Below are positions 1-8,736 of a DNA stretch of 64,000 bases, in pieces. The stretch lies in contig JAOQAK010000002.1 of assembly GCA_025963635.1 (NCBI GenBank), positions 124,001 through 188,000 of the forward strand, written 5' to 3'. Source of the DNA: Ferruginibacter sp. (GTDB taxonomy: Bacteria; Bacteroidota; Bacteroidia; Chitinophagales; Chitinophagaceae). A program made the position numbers and the translations under genes. Every line of letters begins with the position of its first letter. The stretch's first letter is position 1. The notes below the pieces were generated by a model. That model was not told where the DNA came from. It ran no database searches and saw only the letters and a program-made list of their open reading frames with translations.

Positions 1-365
1 TCATTCACCTGGAGCCTAACCGCATGAAAAGGATCAGGGAAGAAATTGTGCAACTGCTTGAACAGCATGTAGGCAAAGAAAATTATGATGGCAATCGCCT
101 GGAGCAGGAACTGATCTATTACATTGAGAAAATCGATATTCATGAAGAGCAGGTGCGTTTAAAACAACACTGCGAATATTTTAAATCCATGCTTACAAAT
201 GGGGATGATGCCAAAGGCAAAAAATTATCCTTTATCATCCAGGAAATTGGCCGCGAAATCAACACCACCGGCAGCAAAGCATATGATGCTGATATACAAA
301 AATGCGTAGTCACCATGAAGGACGAATTGGAAAAAGCCAAAGAGCAGGTTTTAAACGTGCTATAA
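1..365 (+). CDS. yicC: YicC/YloC family endoribonuclease, C-terminal part
   Basis: The frame is open from the left edge, so the gene begins outside the window and only its last ~120 codons are present. The visible part is the C-terminal DUF1732 region of the YicC family: a charged helical segment with NRLEQEL, then GKKLSFIIQEIGREINTTGS, then a short helix to the stop. YicC proteins are stress-linked endoribonucleases in other bacteria. In many genomes yicC precedes gmk; here the next gene is gldH, so that linkage is absent. Family assignment is firm; activity is inferred from the family. Confidence 0.88.
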   Translation, partial: IHLEPNRMKRIREEIVQLLEQHVGKENYDGNRLEQELIYYIEKIDIHEEQVRLKQHCEYFKSMLTNGDDAKGKKLSFIIQEIGREINTTGSKAYDADIQKCVVTMKDELEKAKEQVLNVL

Positions 366-430
366 ATTTGATTCGGTTTTTTTTTGAGTTCCTATAACCG
401 CAATATTCCTTTCATAAATTCACTGCAGAG

Positions 431-466
431 ATTGTAAGCCTGCCATCTTAGCGCAAGGCTTACAAT
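431..466 (+). other. stem-loop between yicC and gldH
   Basis: Two perfect complementary 11-base arms, attgtaagcct at 431-441 and aggcttacaat at 456-466, enclose a 14-base loop. It lies 65 bases after the yicC stop and has no T-run behind it, so it is either a weak 3'-end structure of the yicC transcript or a regulatory hairpin ahead of gldH. Confidence 0.5.
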
Positions 467-554
467 AATTCCAATTTCGCATTACCAATCCAGGTAGAAC
501 GACAGAAATTGTAGCCAGGAGGGAACCGGCAAACTTATTCTGGAAAACTGTTTA

Positions 555-562
555 TATTTTTG
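555..562 (+). promoter_or_regulatory. possible -7 element for gldH
   Basis: TATTTTTG matches the Bacteroidota -7 consensus TAnnTTTG and ends 12 bases before the GTG start of gldH. No TTG sits at the proper -33 spacing, so this is tentative. If real, the transcript leader would be only a few bases long. Confidence 0.3.
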
Positions 563-574
563 TAAAAATAATTC

Positions 575-1057
575 GTGAAGCTCAAATCATATCATTCATC
601 CTTTGTAGTATTGATGGCCGTAGTTTTATGGCTGGCCGCTTGTTCTAAAATCAATGTTTTTGAAAAAAATACAGTGATACCCGGTCACAGCTGGTCGTAT
701 AGTTTTCAACCAGCCTTTGATTTCAATATCAGCGATACCGCGGCCAGCTACAACGTTTACATTGTTCTTCGCCATACAGATGCTTACCGCTATAACAATA
801 TCTGGCTAAATATCGGATCGCAGGCGCCTGCAGACAGCATGCGTTTTCAACGGTTTGAACTACAGTTGGGCACCGACGCTACGGGCTGGGAAGGTACCGG
901 GATGGATGACATTTGGGAACTGCGAAAACCGATTACAAAAGGTCCCATAAAATTCAATAAAACGGGGAACTACAAGTTTTCAATTGCCCAGATGATGAGG
1001 GAAAACCCGCTTCCGGAAATAATGAGTATTGGGGTGAGGGTGGAGAAAGCGCATTGA
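575..1057 (+). CDS. gldH: GldH-like gliding motility lipoprotein
   Basis: 160 residues. The N-terminus is a lipoprotein signal with a hydrophobic stretch ending in the lipobox LAAC, so the mature protein starts at Cys23 and is lipid-anchored. The rest (HSWSYSFQPAFDFNISD, the YNVYIVLRHTD strand, ELRKPITKGPIKF) fits the GldH family, required for gliding and linked to type IX secretion in flavobacteria. The GTG start is chosen because a TAA stop lies directly upstream in frame and because it gives a complete signal peptide; ATG 614 would truncate it. In many relatives gldH lies next to the PSP1/ricT gene; here ricT is about 43 kb away. Motility itself cannot be concluded from this gene alone. 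Confidence 0.85.
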   Translation: MKLKSYHSSFVVLMAVVLWLAACSKINVFEKNTVIPGHSWSYSFQPAFDFNISDTAASYNVYIVLRHTDAYRYNNIWLNIGSQAPADSMRFQRFELQLGTDATGWEGTGMDDIWELRKPITKGPIKFNKTGNYKFSIAQMMRENPLPEIMSIGVRVEKAH

Positions 1058-1250
1058 TGAGAAATGAGAAATGAGTGATGAGTAAGGGCTTTCCCGACAT
1101 CTATATGTACTACCAATGAAGACGGTGAAATCGTGCTGAGTGTTGCAAGCTGATCACTTATCATTCATTACTCATATAATTGACGAACAGATAAGGCGGC
1201 GACCACCACTGATCACTCATTACTCATTATTCATCCCTCATTCCTCATCC
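1056..1250. repeat. facing 7-bp arrays between gldH and the kinase gene
   Basis: Left array 1056-1083: four 7-mers (gatgaga, aatgaga, aatgagt, gatgagt), overlapping the gldH stop codon. Right array 1216-1250: five 7-mers (ctcatta twice, ttcatcc, ctcattc, ctcatcc), with an extra in-register group at 1157-1177. The right array is the reverse complement of the left in character, so the gap can fold into one long imperfect hairpin. It ends four bases before the kinase start. Confidence 0.75.
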
Positions 1251-1254
1251 TGCC

Positions 1255-2241
1255 ATGCCATTTTCATCTTATAAATCAAAACGCATTAGGTTTATATTTA
1301 TCGTTTACTGGTTCCTGCTATCTTATATAATTGCGGCACTGGTTTGGTGGTTCATTGCCTTAAACCAGCAGAATCGCCAGATGGCAACTTTTGAGAGATC
1401 TCAATTAAATCCTTCTGATAAGAATTATACCAGCCGTCTTCATGAAATTGCAGATGTTGAAAAAAGAAAAACTGCCCAGTATATCGGGGAAGGAAGCATT
1501 TTTTTGTTGCTTATTTTATCAGGCGCCGCTTTTATTTACAAGGCTGTGAAGCGACAGTTTAAGTCGGGCCAGCAACAACAGAATTTCATGATGGCGGTTA
1601 CACATGAATTAAAAACACCCATTGCCATTGCAAAGCTCAATTTAGAAACCTTGCTTAAAAGAAAATTAGACGATTCACAGCAGCAGCGGCTTATTCAAAA
1701 TACCATCCAGGAAGCAAACCGTTTAAATGCATTGTGTAATAATATGCTGCTCGCATCTCAAATGGAAGCCGGCGCCCATAGCATTACCAAGGAAGAAATC
1801 AGCCTCTCTGTTGTAACAAGTGATTGTGTAAATGATTTTATCATGCGTTACCCACAGCGGGTATTTATCAGATCAATTACGGAGGATATTTATATTAATG
1901 GTGATATGTTGATGCTGCAAATGGCAATTAATAATTTGATAGATAATGCGATAAAATATTCTCCCAAAGAATCCGCTATAACGATCACACTCAGCCAGCA
2001 GGAAAGTGGTATTACACTGATGGTAAAAGATGAAGGAAAAGGTATTGATACCATGGAAAGAAAAAAGGTATTTGATAAATTTTACCGGATCGGCAATGCT
2101 GCTACCAAGGGTGCCAAGGGAACGGGCCTTGGATTGTTTCTTACCAAAAAAATTCTAGCGCAACATGGTGCCGACATTTTTGTCACAGATAATACACCAA
2201 CGGGAAGTAATTTCGTGATCGTATTTAAAGAGAAAGGATAA
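1255..2241 (+). CDS. sensor histidine kinase
   Basis: 328 residues. Two membrane helices (about 12-35 and 79-97) bracket a short extracytoplasmic region of ~45 residues. No HAMP domain is apparent. A HisKA dimerisation domain follows with the H-box VTHELKTPIA; the phospho-acceptor is His117. The HATPase domain has an N-box (INNLIDNAIKYS), a G1 box (DEGKGID) and a G2 box (GTGLGLFL). It is followed after a repeat-filled gap by an OmpR-type response regulator, its likely partner. The sensed signal is unknown; the small sensor region suggests a membrane or small-molecule cue. Confidence 0.92.
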   Translation: MPFSSYKSKRIRFIFIVYWFLLSYIIAALVWWFIALNQQNRQMATFERSQLNPSDKNYTSRLHEIADVEKRKTAQYIGEGSIFLLLILSGAAFIYKAVKRQFKSGQQQQNFMMAVTHELKTPIAIAKLNLETLLKRKLDDSQQQRLIQNTIQEANRLNALCNNMLLASQMEAGAHSITKEEISLSVVTSDCVNDFIMRYPQRVFIRSITEDIYINGDMLMLQMAINNLIDNAIKYSPKESAITITLSQQESGITLMVKDEGKGIDTMERKKVFDKFYRIGNAATKGAKGTGLGLFLTKKILAQHGADIFVTDNTPTGSNFVIVFKEKG

Positions 2242-2419
2242 TTGATAATGAATTAATTGGTAATGAAATAATTGATAATGGTAAATGATAGCGATTGAAT
2301 AGTTGTTGATAACACGGAGTTGATAAACGATGATGAAAATATACCAATGAAACAACGACCTTTTAGGGGTATTGAATAATGTAAATATTTATCATTTATC
2401 AATTATCCAATTATCAATT
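2239..2419. repeat. facing 7-bp arrays between kinase and regulator genes
   Basis: Left array 2239-2287 starts at the kinase TAA stop and runs as A/T-rich 7-mers such as taattga, taatgaa, gataatg, gtaaatg. Right array 2387-2419 contains atttatc, atttatc, aattatc, c, aattatc. The right array is complementary to the left, so the gap can form a hairpin. It ends 12 bases before the response regulator start. Confidence 0.7.
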
Positions 2420-2431
2420 AAAAAATTGTGT

Positions 2432-3136
2432 ATGACAAATAAAAGGATATCGATTTTATTGGTAGAAGATGAAGAAAACCTGCACGAAGCATTAAAGCTA
2501 AATCTTGAACTGGAGGAGTACGAGGTAACGAGTGCCTATGATGGGGTGGAAGCTTTAAAAGCTATCCAGCAGGAACATTTCGACCTGATGATACTGGATG
2601 TAATGCTTCCCGAACTGGATGGCATCAGCGTATGCGAAACCATCCGCCTTCAAAATAATGATATTCCCATTTTAATTCTAAGTGCCCGCAATAGCAGTGC
2701 AGACCGGGTATTGGGGTTAAAAAAAGGCGCTGATGATTATCTTACCAAACCTTTTAACCTCGAAGAATTGCTGTTAAGGGTAAGCAAGCTGGTAGAAAAA
2801 AGTCACCGGCTGGCCACACGTAAACCCCTGGAGCAGATCTACCGTTTCGGGAAGAACCAGGTCGATTTTAAGGCATCGGAATGCATCGGTAAAGGAGGTG
2901 AAAAAATTACCCTCACCCGCAAAGAGATCATGCTGTTGAAGTTGCTGGTTGAAAATAAAAATGAAGTGGTTACCAGGGAGAAGATCTTACAGGCCGTATG
3001 GGGTTACAATGTTTACCCCACCACCCGAACCATTGATAACTTTATTTTAAGCTTTCGGAAATATTTTGAAGAAGACACCCGCAATCCGAAATACTTTCAT
3101 TCTGTTAGGGGTATTGGCTATAAGTTTACAGAGTAG
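2432..3136 (+). CDS. OmpR-type response regulator
   Basis: 234 residues from ATG 2432. A longer frame from 2372 would run through the repeat array and add residues before the receiver domain, so the internal ATG is preferred. The receiver domain starts with LLVEDEEN; the phosphorylated Asp is Asp56 in MILDVMLP, and the conserved Lys is in LTKPFN. The C-terminal winged helix has the usual TIDNFILSFRKYF recognition region and a final hairpin SVRGIGYKF. Pairs with the histidine kinase just upstream. Targets cannot be read from the sequence. Confidence 0.93.
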   Translation: MTNKRISILLVEDEENLHEALKLNLELEEYEVTSAYDGVEALKAIQQEHFDLMILDVMLPELDGISVCETIRLQNNDIPILILSARNSSADRVLGLKKGADDYLTKPFNLEELLLRVSKLVEKSHRLATRKPLEQIYRFGKNQVDFKASECIGKGGEKITLTRKEIMLLKLLVENKNEVVTREKILQAVWGYNVYPTTRTIDNFILSFRKYFEEDTRNPKYFHSVRGIGYKFTE

Positions 3137-3156
3137 GATCAAGATTAAATTAAATC

Positions 3157-3191
3157 GTGAATGGTGGATTGTGAATTGTGAATGGTGAAGC
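3157..3191. repeat. 7-bp array after the response regulator
   Basis: Five 7-mers in register: gtgaatg, gtggatt, gtgaatt, gtgaatg, gtgaagc. It lies in the gap between convergent genes, 20 bases after the regulator stop. No clear facing array was found before the batD stop at 3241. Confidence 0.65.
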
Positions 3192-3240
3192 AATGCTGTG
3201 TACTTAAGCACTGATGAATGCGATTGAAGAAGTAACCTTA

Positions 3241-5130
3241 TTAGGAAGTAGTATTCAAAGAGTGTACAATACAATTGGCATGATCATACATTTCCTGCAT
3301 CTTATCCTCCGCGGCAAAAGGAGTGTACAACTGCCATTCAATATCATCGAGCAGTTGCTGAATTTTAAGACTGGTAAATACCGCAATCCCTTTTTTATCT
3401 GCTTCTTCTGCAATTCTTTTTTTATTGATGGTTGCCAATGGGATTTCCAGTTTATCTGCTAAGAAACTTCTCAGTTCATGGTTCAGTGCTTCGTAAAATC
3501 CGCGGGGATCCTGCCGGATCAATTTTTCTTCGGTTAACAGCAATGGGTTCACCGGTATATCCTTAATTTCTTCTTCCAACACAGGTGCTGATTTAGGTGT
3601 AATTTTTTCGGCCACTGTAATGGGTGGATGTTTTTTCTTTTGATTGTGTAACCAGATAAATAACCCGGTCAGCAATAAAATGGCCAATGGCAATATAATC
3701 AGCCACCGGTTAGTAAACAAAGTATTCGAGAACTGCTCACGGCCGGAAATCACATTTGGCACCGTCAAAACCGGCTTTTTACCTGCACCTGCAGTAACCA
3801 CAACGGCCAGCGGTTTAGTGCCGGTGGTTTTATACCGGCCTGCCTTCACATCAAAGTAACTGTAAGTAATTGCAGGAATGCTGTACACACCCGGTTTGGA
3901 AACGGTAAAAGGGTATTCAAAAACCTTTACGCCACTTACCGGTACCGCCCGTTTATTGAGCTGTTCTTTTGTGCGTGATTCATATGGTTCAATTCCGTCA
4001 GGCCAGGCAATATCTGGTGCAATGATCATCGACATATTGCCTTCACCGGAGATGGCGATGCTCAATTTGCCTGCATCATCAGTAGTTAAATTATTTTTTT
4101 CCAGGTTGGCATCAATCGTAAATTTTCCAACGGCGCCTTTAAAGGAAGGCAACTTATCTTTTTCAGGTAACGGCTGTACAGTAATCAGCACGGGCTTACT
4201 TTGCAGCGTTACCTTTTCATCGTGCATGCCCTCGGGCGGTATGGCTGTCTGGGCAAAATCACGGAATATATCATCTATCCCAAAAAGCTGCCGGTTCGCA
4301 TATTCCTCTTTTATAAAATGGATATTATTCTCTACCTCTGTACTTTCCAATTCAACGGTGCCGGCTTGTAAAGGATATAATTGCGATTTGCGCAGGATAT
4401 AAACATTGTACTCCCGTCCGTTTAACTTTTCAATGCTATAATAAGTGTTTCCCGGAGGTAAAAGGTCAATTACTGAAAAGCCGTTGAAGGATGGATTTTT
4501 GATAATATTGCTTTCCGACTTCAGCCTTGTGTACAATTTATAAGTCACGATCAGCGGCTCACCAATATAACAGGAAAGTTTATTTACATCCACTTTGATG
4601 AAAATATTCTTACTGATCTTTTCCGCTACGTTTTCTCCTTTTTTAATGATAAAATCATTGAAGGCAGAACGGGGTTCTGGTTCAGGAAAAAGAGACATGC
4701 CACCAAAGGGGCTCGAGCTATTGCCCTGGCTCGTGCCTTGTGAATTCCTGGTTACTTCAAGTGTTACCCGGTTGCTCTTTAAAGTTTTTCCATCCGCCTT
4801 CGCGAAAGCGCTTGCGATCGTAAACCTGCCCGTTGATTTTGGCTTCAGCTGGTAAGTGATCCCAATGTATCGCCGCGTTACACCATTGATACTTTCCATA
4901 CCGCTTTCCTGGTTAGGGCCACTTACTATAATGAAATCACTTAAAACAGGAGGAATGATCTGGTCTACCTGGCGGGCGTTTTCAATCATTAAGCGCAATT
5001 CTGCAGTTTCGTTTTTGCCGATCGTGCCGGGAGAGATTTTGGCCGTAAAACTGGCCTGTGCCAATAAACCGGATTGGCATACAACCATCAGTATAAAAAG
5101 AAAAAATATTTTTTTTGGTTGAAGTACCAT
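3241..5130 (-). CDS. batD: BatD family protein
   Basis: 629 residues. A signal peptide ends near residue 25. Large extracytoplasmic beta-rich domains follow (SPGTIGKNETAELRLMIE near the start is the typical BatD opening), then one membrane helix near residue 480 (WLIILPLAILLLTGLFIWL) and a cytoplasmic tail. BatD belongs to the Bat 'aerotolerance' group, normally encoded with MoxR, BatA, BatB, BatC and BatE. None of those is in the flanks, so this is a solitary copy. A role in envelope integrity is inferred from the family. Convergent with the response regulator. Confidence 0.87.
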   Translation of the reverse strand: MVLQPKKIFFLFILMVVCQSGLLAQASFTAKISPGTIGKNETAELRLMIENARQVDQIIPPVLSDFIIVSGPNQESGMESINGVTRRYIGITYQLKPKSTGRFTIASAFAKADGKTLKSNRVTLEVTRNSQGTSQGNSSSPFGGMSLFPEPEPRSAFNDFIIKKGENVAEKISKNIFIKVDVNKLSCYIGEPLIVTYKLYTRLKSESNIIKNPSFNGFSVIDLLPPGNTYYSIEKLNGREYNVYILRKSQLYPLQAGTVELESTEVENNIHFIKEEYANRQLFGIDDIFRDFAQTAIPPEGMHDEKVTLQSKPVLITVQPLPEKDKLPSFKGAVGKFTIDANLEKNNLTTDDAGKLSIAISGEGNMSMIIAPDIAWPDGIEPYESRTKEQLNKRAVPVSGVKVFEYPFTVSKPGVYSIPAITYSYFDVKAGRYKTTGTKPLAVVVTAGAGKKPVLTVPNVISGREQFSNTLFTNRWLIILPLAILLLTGLFIWLHNQKKKHPPITVAEKITPKSAPVLEEEIKDIPVNPLLLTEEKLIRQDPRGFYEALNHELRSFLADKLEIPLATINKKRIAEEADKKGIAVFTSLKIQQLLDDIEWQLYTPFAAEDKMQEMYDHANCIVHSLNTTS

Positions 5131-5274
5131 AATTATTGGTACAAAAATAAACGTTCGGGATGCAGCATTAAAAAAAATGGTGTTAATGGTTGTAAAAAGC
5201 TATTGTAGGGACCCGCTCATGTAAAGAAATACAGAATGCCCAGCCTCAGGATAAAAACCGTATTATCAATGCAG

Positions 5275-5991
5275 TTATAAATCCCCCAGTAAGGGCCGCA
5301 TAACAATATCCTCCACCACTGCCTGTGGCGACAGTTTAACCGCAGCAGCGATCATTGTAGCAATATCATCCGCTTCCATGATCCGTTGTGTAGAATTGTC
5401 AAATTCGCCCCAGGAATCGGTCATCACTGCGCCCGGATATACACCCATAACTTTTATCCGATGCGGCTTCAGTTCCTCCCGCAGGTTTTTACTAAAACCC
5501 ATCAGCGCAAATTTGGTGATGCTGTAGCTTCCGCCATTTGGGTAAGCATGCAGGGAGGCAATGGAACAGATATTTACAATAAGTCCCTGCCTGGCTTCAA
5601 TCATTGCAGGCACCAACTTCCGGGTAAGGTGGTAGGCGCTGTATAAGTTGGTTGCTATCATGTTTTCCAAAAGTCCTTCGGCTTCATTATAGATACTGCC
5701 TGGTGTAAATACACCGGCATTGTTCACCAATACATCAACCTTGCCGGAGGCGGTACCCTTAATGCCCGCTAATACCCAATCCCCAAAATTTTGGGCTTCT
5801 TCCTTCACCGACATATCAAAAGCCTTTGCTTTCACCAGGCTTGCAGGATGCCTGGTCTGCAATCCGGCAACAGTATTGTAGAGATTGATTTCGTTTCTTG
5901 CACAAAGAAAAAGAGTAGCACCTTCTGCCGCAAATGCATTGGCGATTGCCTTGCCAATTCCTTTTGAAGCACCCGTAATGATTACATTCAT
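5275..5991 (-). CDS. short-chain dehydrogenase/reductase
   Basis: 238 residues, usual for classical SDRs. The NAD(P)-binding motif TGASKGIG is at 6-13, NNAG at 90-93, and the catalytic SIAS / YSITK set gives Tyr156 and Lys160. An Arg after the first strand (CARN) favours NADP. Substrate unknown. Divergent from the downstream phosphatase gene and separated from batD by ~140 bases with nothing distinctive. Confidence 0.92.
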   Translation of the reverse strand: MNVIITGASKGIGKAIANAFAAEGATLFLCARNEINLYNTVAGLQTRHPASLVKAKAFDMSVKEEAQNFGDWVLAGIKGTASGKVDVLVNNAGVFTPGSIYNEAEGLLENMIATNLYSAYHLTRKLVPAMIEARQGLIVNICSIASLHAYPNGGSYSITKFALMGFSKNLREELKPHRIKVMGVYPGAVMTDSWGEFDNSTQRIMEADDIATMIAAAVKLSPQAVVEDIVMRPLLGDL

Positions 5992-6152
5992 GTTTTAAAG
6001 AGATTGATGGTTATACAAGATGTATCCCGGGAATTAAAGATGGACTCACAGCATTTTAAAAATAGTGAGGCCCGGAGCTTGTCCTGCACGGGTTCCGTTG
6101 TGAACATGTTAATTTTGAAACACACGCTTTAGTGTGATAAAATATTGAAGCT

Positions 6153-6160
6153 TACTTTTG
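6153..6160 (+). promoter_or_regulatory. -7 element for the YjjG-like gene
   Basis: TACTTTTG matches TAnnTTTG and lies 40 bases before the ATG at 6201. The -33 side is weak. Confidence 0.4.
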
Positions 6161-6200
6161 CGTTAATATCGTTCGGGAAATTTATTGTTGAAATTTAATT

Positions 6201-6896
6201 ATGAAGTACAAACATTTGTTTTTTGATTTGGATCATACCCTGTGGGATTTTGATGCCAACGCAAAAATAGCGCTTACTGAAATTCATTCTTTTTTTAATT
6301 TGGAGTCCTTGAAAGTGGTGCCCTTTGAGAGTTTTTACAGGCATTACTTACATCACAATGAAGTATTGTGGGATCGATATCACAAGGGATATATTGCTGC
6401 CGAAGAACTGAAATGGAAGCGTATGTGGCGCACTCTGCTTGAATTTAAAGTGGCGGATGAAAAGCTCGCCAGGGAAATGAGTGAGAAGTTTTTAGAGTTA
6501 TTGCCCGTTAAAACATTGCTATTTCCACACACTATTGAAATTCTGAAATATCTTTCAGCAAAAAATTACCAGCTGCACATGATCACCAATGGTTTTGAAA
6601 AAGTGCAATGGAGCAAATTGAATAATAGTGGCCTGGGGGGATATTTCACACATGTGATTACCTCAGAAGCCAGCAACAGCCTGAAACCGAAGAAAGAAAT
6701 TTTTGAATACGCCCTGCAGAAAACCGGCGCCACACTGGCTGAAAGTATTATGCTGGGGGATAATTTAGATGCCGATATACAGGGTGCAATGAATGCAGGA
6801 ATGGACTGCATTTTTGTAAACCATATCAATGCAACTACGGCCTTAACCCCCACCTACATTATTAAACACCTGAAAGAACTGGAAGATATATTTTAG
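6201..6896 (+). CDS. yjjG: YjjG family noncanonical nucleotide phosphatase
   Basis: 231 residues, HAD superfamily. Motif I FFDLDHTLWD carries nucleophile Asp9 and Asp11; motif II is MITNG; the conserved Lys is in LKPKKEIF; motif IV is GDNLDADIQGA. A helical cap (about 20-90) marks subfamily I. YjjG enzymes remove phosphate from odd pyrimidine nucleotides as housecleaning. The family match is good but HAD substrate assignments are often wrong, so the symbol is tentative. A strong terminator follows. Confidence 0.82.
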   Translation: MKYKHLFFDLDHTLWDFDANAKIALTEIHSFFNLESLKVVPFESFYRHYLHHNEVLWDRYHKGYIAAEELKWKRMWRTLLEFKVADEKLAREMSEKFLELLPVKTLLFPHTIEILKYLSAKNYQLHMITNGFEKVQWSKLNNSGLGGYFTHVITSEASNSLKPKKEIFEYALQKTGATLAESIMLGDNLDADIQGAMNAGMDCIFVNHINATTALTPTYIIKHLKELEDIF

Positions 6897-6909
6897 TCTT
6901 GTAAGGATT

Positions 6910-6949
6910 CAATAAAAAAACCTTCCTGATCGGGAAGGCTTTTTTATTG
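6910..6949. terminator. bidirectional intrinsic terminator
   Basis: Arms aataaaaaaaccttcc and gggaaggcttttttatt form a GC stem with an A-run on one side and a T-run on the other, so it can stop both the YjjG gene (+) and the small gene ending at 6963 (-). Confidence 0.85.
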
Positions 6950-6962
6950 GGATAAAGTCTCG

Positions 6963-7127
6963 TTATAATTTGGCCGTTTTAGTCTTGTCCTTTGATTTTT
7001 CTGCGCATGCAGATTTATCGCAGCAGGTTTTTCCTTTTACACATTTCTTTTTCTTTTTACCATTGTCGGCAAATGTTACGCCTGTAACCAATAAAGCTGC
7101 GGTAGCCAATAGAAATACTTTTTTCAT
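6963..7127 (-). CDS. small Cys- and Lys-rich secreted protein
   Basis: 54 residues, read from the minus strand; its complement also has an open frame that is only a shadow. The start MKKVFLLATAALLVTGVTFA is a textbook signal peptide ending about residue 20. The mature part is short, very basic (a run of five Lys) and carries four Cys in CVKGKTCCDKSAC, followed by a Lys-rich tail. The Cys spacing suggests metal binding or disulfides, but no family is recognised. It ends at the bidirectional terminator and is preceded by a ~180-base gap. Support: signal peptide, terminator, codon pattern; no homology check was possible. Confidence 0.65.
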   Translation of the reverse strand: MKKVFLLATAALLVTGVTFADNGKKKKKCVKGKTCCDKSACAEKSKDKTKTAKL

Positions 7128-7309
7128 ATGCGTTAATTTGTTTTGTGTGAATAATCAAAGTGAAAATAAGCGCTAAATCACAATAAGCAAAACCTTTATT
7201 GTTAAATTTATTATATGTGGGGAATATTGATTGATGGCCGGCAGACAGTCCGTCTCAGTTTTCCATGCTTTTGTTCAGCCACTTTGATCTGTTACTATAC
7301 TGGTCTTTA

Positions 7310-7972
7310 TCAAGCCTTCAGCGTAGCGATTACCGTAATACCACCCTTTACTACCTGGTTCAGTTCCACATTGATTTTAGTCCCAACAGGCAATAAAACA
7401 TCTACCCGGCTACCGAATTTAATAAAACCCATTTCGGCAGATTGACTCACCTGCTGGCCAACCTGCAGGTAATTGATAATGCGCTTTGCCATTGCACCTG
7501 CAATTTGCTTTACCAATATCAGGGTATCGCCATTCCTGATCACCACGGAATGGCGCTCGTTTTCAGTAGATGACTTGGGGTGCCATGCCACCAGGTATTT
7601 GCCTTTATGGTATTGATTGTAGATTACTTCCCCACTAAGTGGAACTCTGTTTACATGTACATTGGCCGGACTCATAAAAATGGAAACCTGTAAGCGTTTG
7701 TCGAGGAAATATTCCGGGTCGGTCACCTCTTCAATCACCACTACTTTTCCGTCCGCGGGAGCAACGATCGCCTCGTCGTTAATGGTAAGTGCACTGTTTG
7801 GAATACGAAAAAAAGAGATCAGGAACAATAACATGGCGAGGGTTACAAAAAAGATAATCCAGGCCAGGGCAGGTAAGTTTGCGCTGAAAAAATAAAAAAA
7901 GATCAGATTCAGTGCGCCAAATACCATTGCTCCGATGGCAATGCTTTTATAACCTTCCCTGTGTATTGTCAT
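7310..7972 (-). CDS. psd: phosphatidylserine decarboxylase family protein (short form)
   Basis: 220 residues, the length of the short bacterial/archaeal type. One or two membrane helices in the first 55 residues, then APADGKVVVIEEV and the SPANVHVNRVPLSG region. The self-cleavage site that makes the pyruvoyl cofactor is Gly187-Ser188 in KFGSRVD. It converts phosphatidylserine to phosphatidylethanolamine at the inner membrane. It lies 54 bases after cdsA, whose product CDP-diacylglycerol feeds the same pathway, so the pair is likely one operon. A PssA synthase is not visible here. Confidence 0.92.
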   Translation of the reverse strand: MTIHREGYKSIAIGAMVFGALNLIFFYFFSANLPALAWIIFFVTLAMLLFLISFFRIPNSALTINDEAIVAPADGKVVVIEEVTDPEYFLDKRLQVSIFMSPANVHVNRVPLSGEVIYNQYHKGKYLVAWHPKSSTENERHSVVIRNGDTLILVKQIAGAMAKRIINYLQVGQQVSQSAEMGFIKFGSRVDVLLPVGTKINVELNQVVKGGITVIATLKA

Positions 7973-8026
7973 GCTTTGTTTTTGAACGGCAAATATAAGC
8001 CTCCTGCCGCAGGCCGCGGCGATTGA

Positions 8027-8731
8027 CTATACAAATAATTTAAGGTAGGCCCACACAAAGGGGGTGGCTACGAGGAAAGAATCAAATCTGTCTAAAAAAC
8101 CTCCGTGACCGGGCATGACAGAGCCGCTGTCTTTAATACCAGCTATTCGTTTCAGCTTGCTTTCCAATAAATCTCCCGCGGTACCAAAAACAGCACAGAT
8201 ACCGGCAATGATAAAATAAATTTGCCGTGGTATAAATGGGTTAAAAAAGCGGTTCGCCAACAGCGGAAAAATAAACCCAATTGCCAGGATGCATAAAATA
8301 ACACCGCCGATCGTTCCCTCCCAGGTCTTTTTAGGAGATATTTTTGAAAACGGCGTTTTGCCAATAAACGAACCTACCAGGTAGGCCATGGTGTCATTCA
8401 CCCAAATGCTGAAAATAATTACGATGGGGATGGTTTTACCATAATGCTGCTGTGCCGTAAAGCTTTCAACGCTATTCCAGTTGGTGCCCAGGTCGATCAT
8501 CATTACAATAGGCATGGTGATATACAAAAGGCCTGCAAAAGAATAGCGTATGTAATTTTTAGCATCAATCTTTTTCAATAGATTAATCCACTCGTACCAG
8601 CAACCAAAGTGTACAAGCGTTAGCAAGGCCAGAAAACTCCATTCGTTCCATAATAACCCAACCAGCATTACCGCCACGAAGATGAGCGCAGTAAAGGCGC
8701 GGGTTTTAAGCGTACCAATATTTATTGCCAT
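8027..8731 (-). CDS. cdsA: phosphatidate cytidylyltransferase
   Basis: 234 residues with about seven membrane helices, somewhat shorter than the common ~270. The CDP-alcohol signature is complete near the C-terminus: SKLKRIAGIKDSG followed by PGHGGFLDRFDS. Makes CDP-diacylglycerol from phosphatidate and CTP, the precursor of all phospholipids. Its start is five bases after the CPBP gene stop, so the two are very probably co-transcribed, with psd downstream. Confidence 0.94.
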   Translation of the reverse strand: MAINIGTLKTRAFTALIFVAVMLVGLLWNEWSFLALLTLVHFGCWYEWINLLKKIDAKNYIRYSFAGLLYITMPIVMMIDLGTNWNSVESFTAQQHYGKTIPIVIIFSIWVNDTMAYLVGSFIGKTPFSKISPKKTWEGTIGGVILCILAIGFIFPLLANRFFNPFIPRQIYFIIAGICAVFGTAGDLLESKLKRIAGIKDSGSVMPGHGGFLDRFDSFLVATPFVWAYLKLFV

Positions 8732-8736
8732 TCAGT

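Noticed and set aside
3878-4402. 174-codon frame antisense to batD
   Set aside because: Ser/Pro-rich shadow of batD with no recognisable domain.
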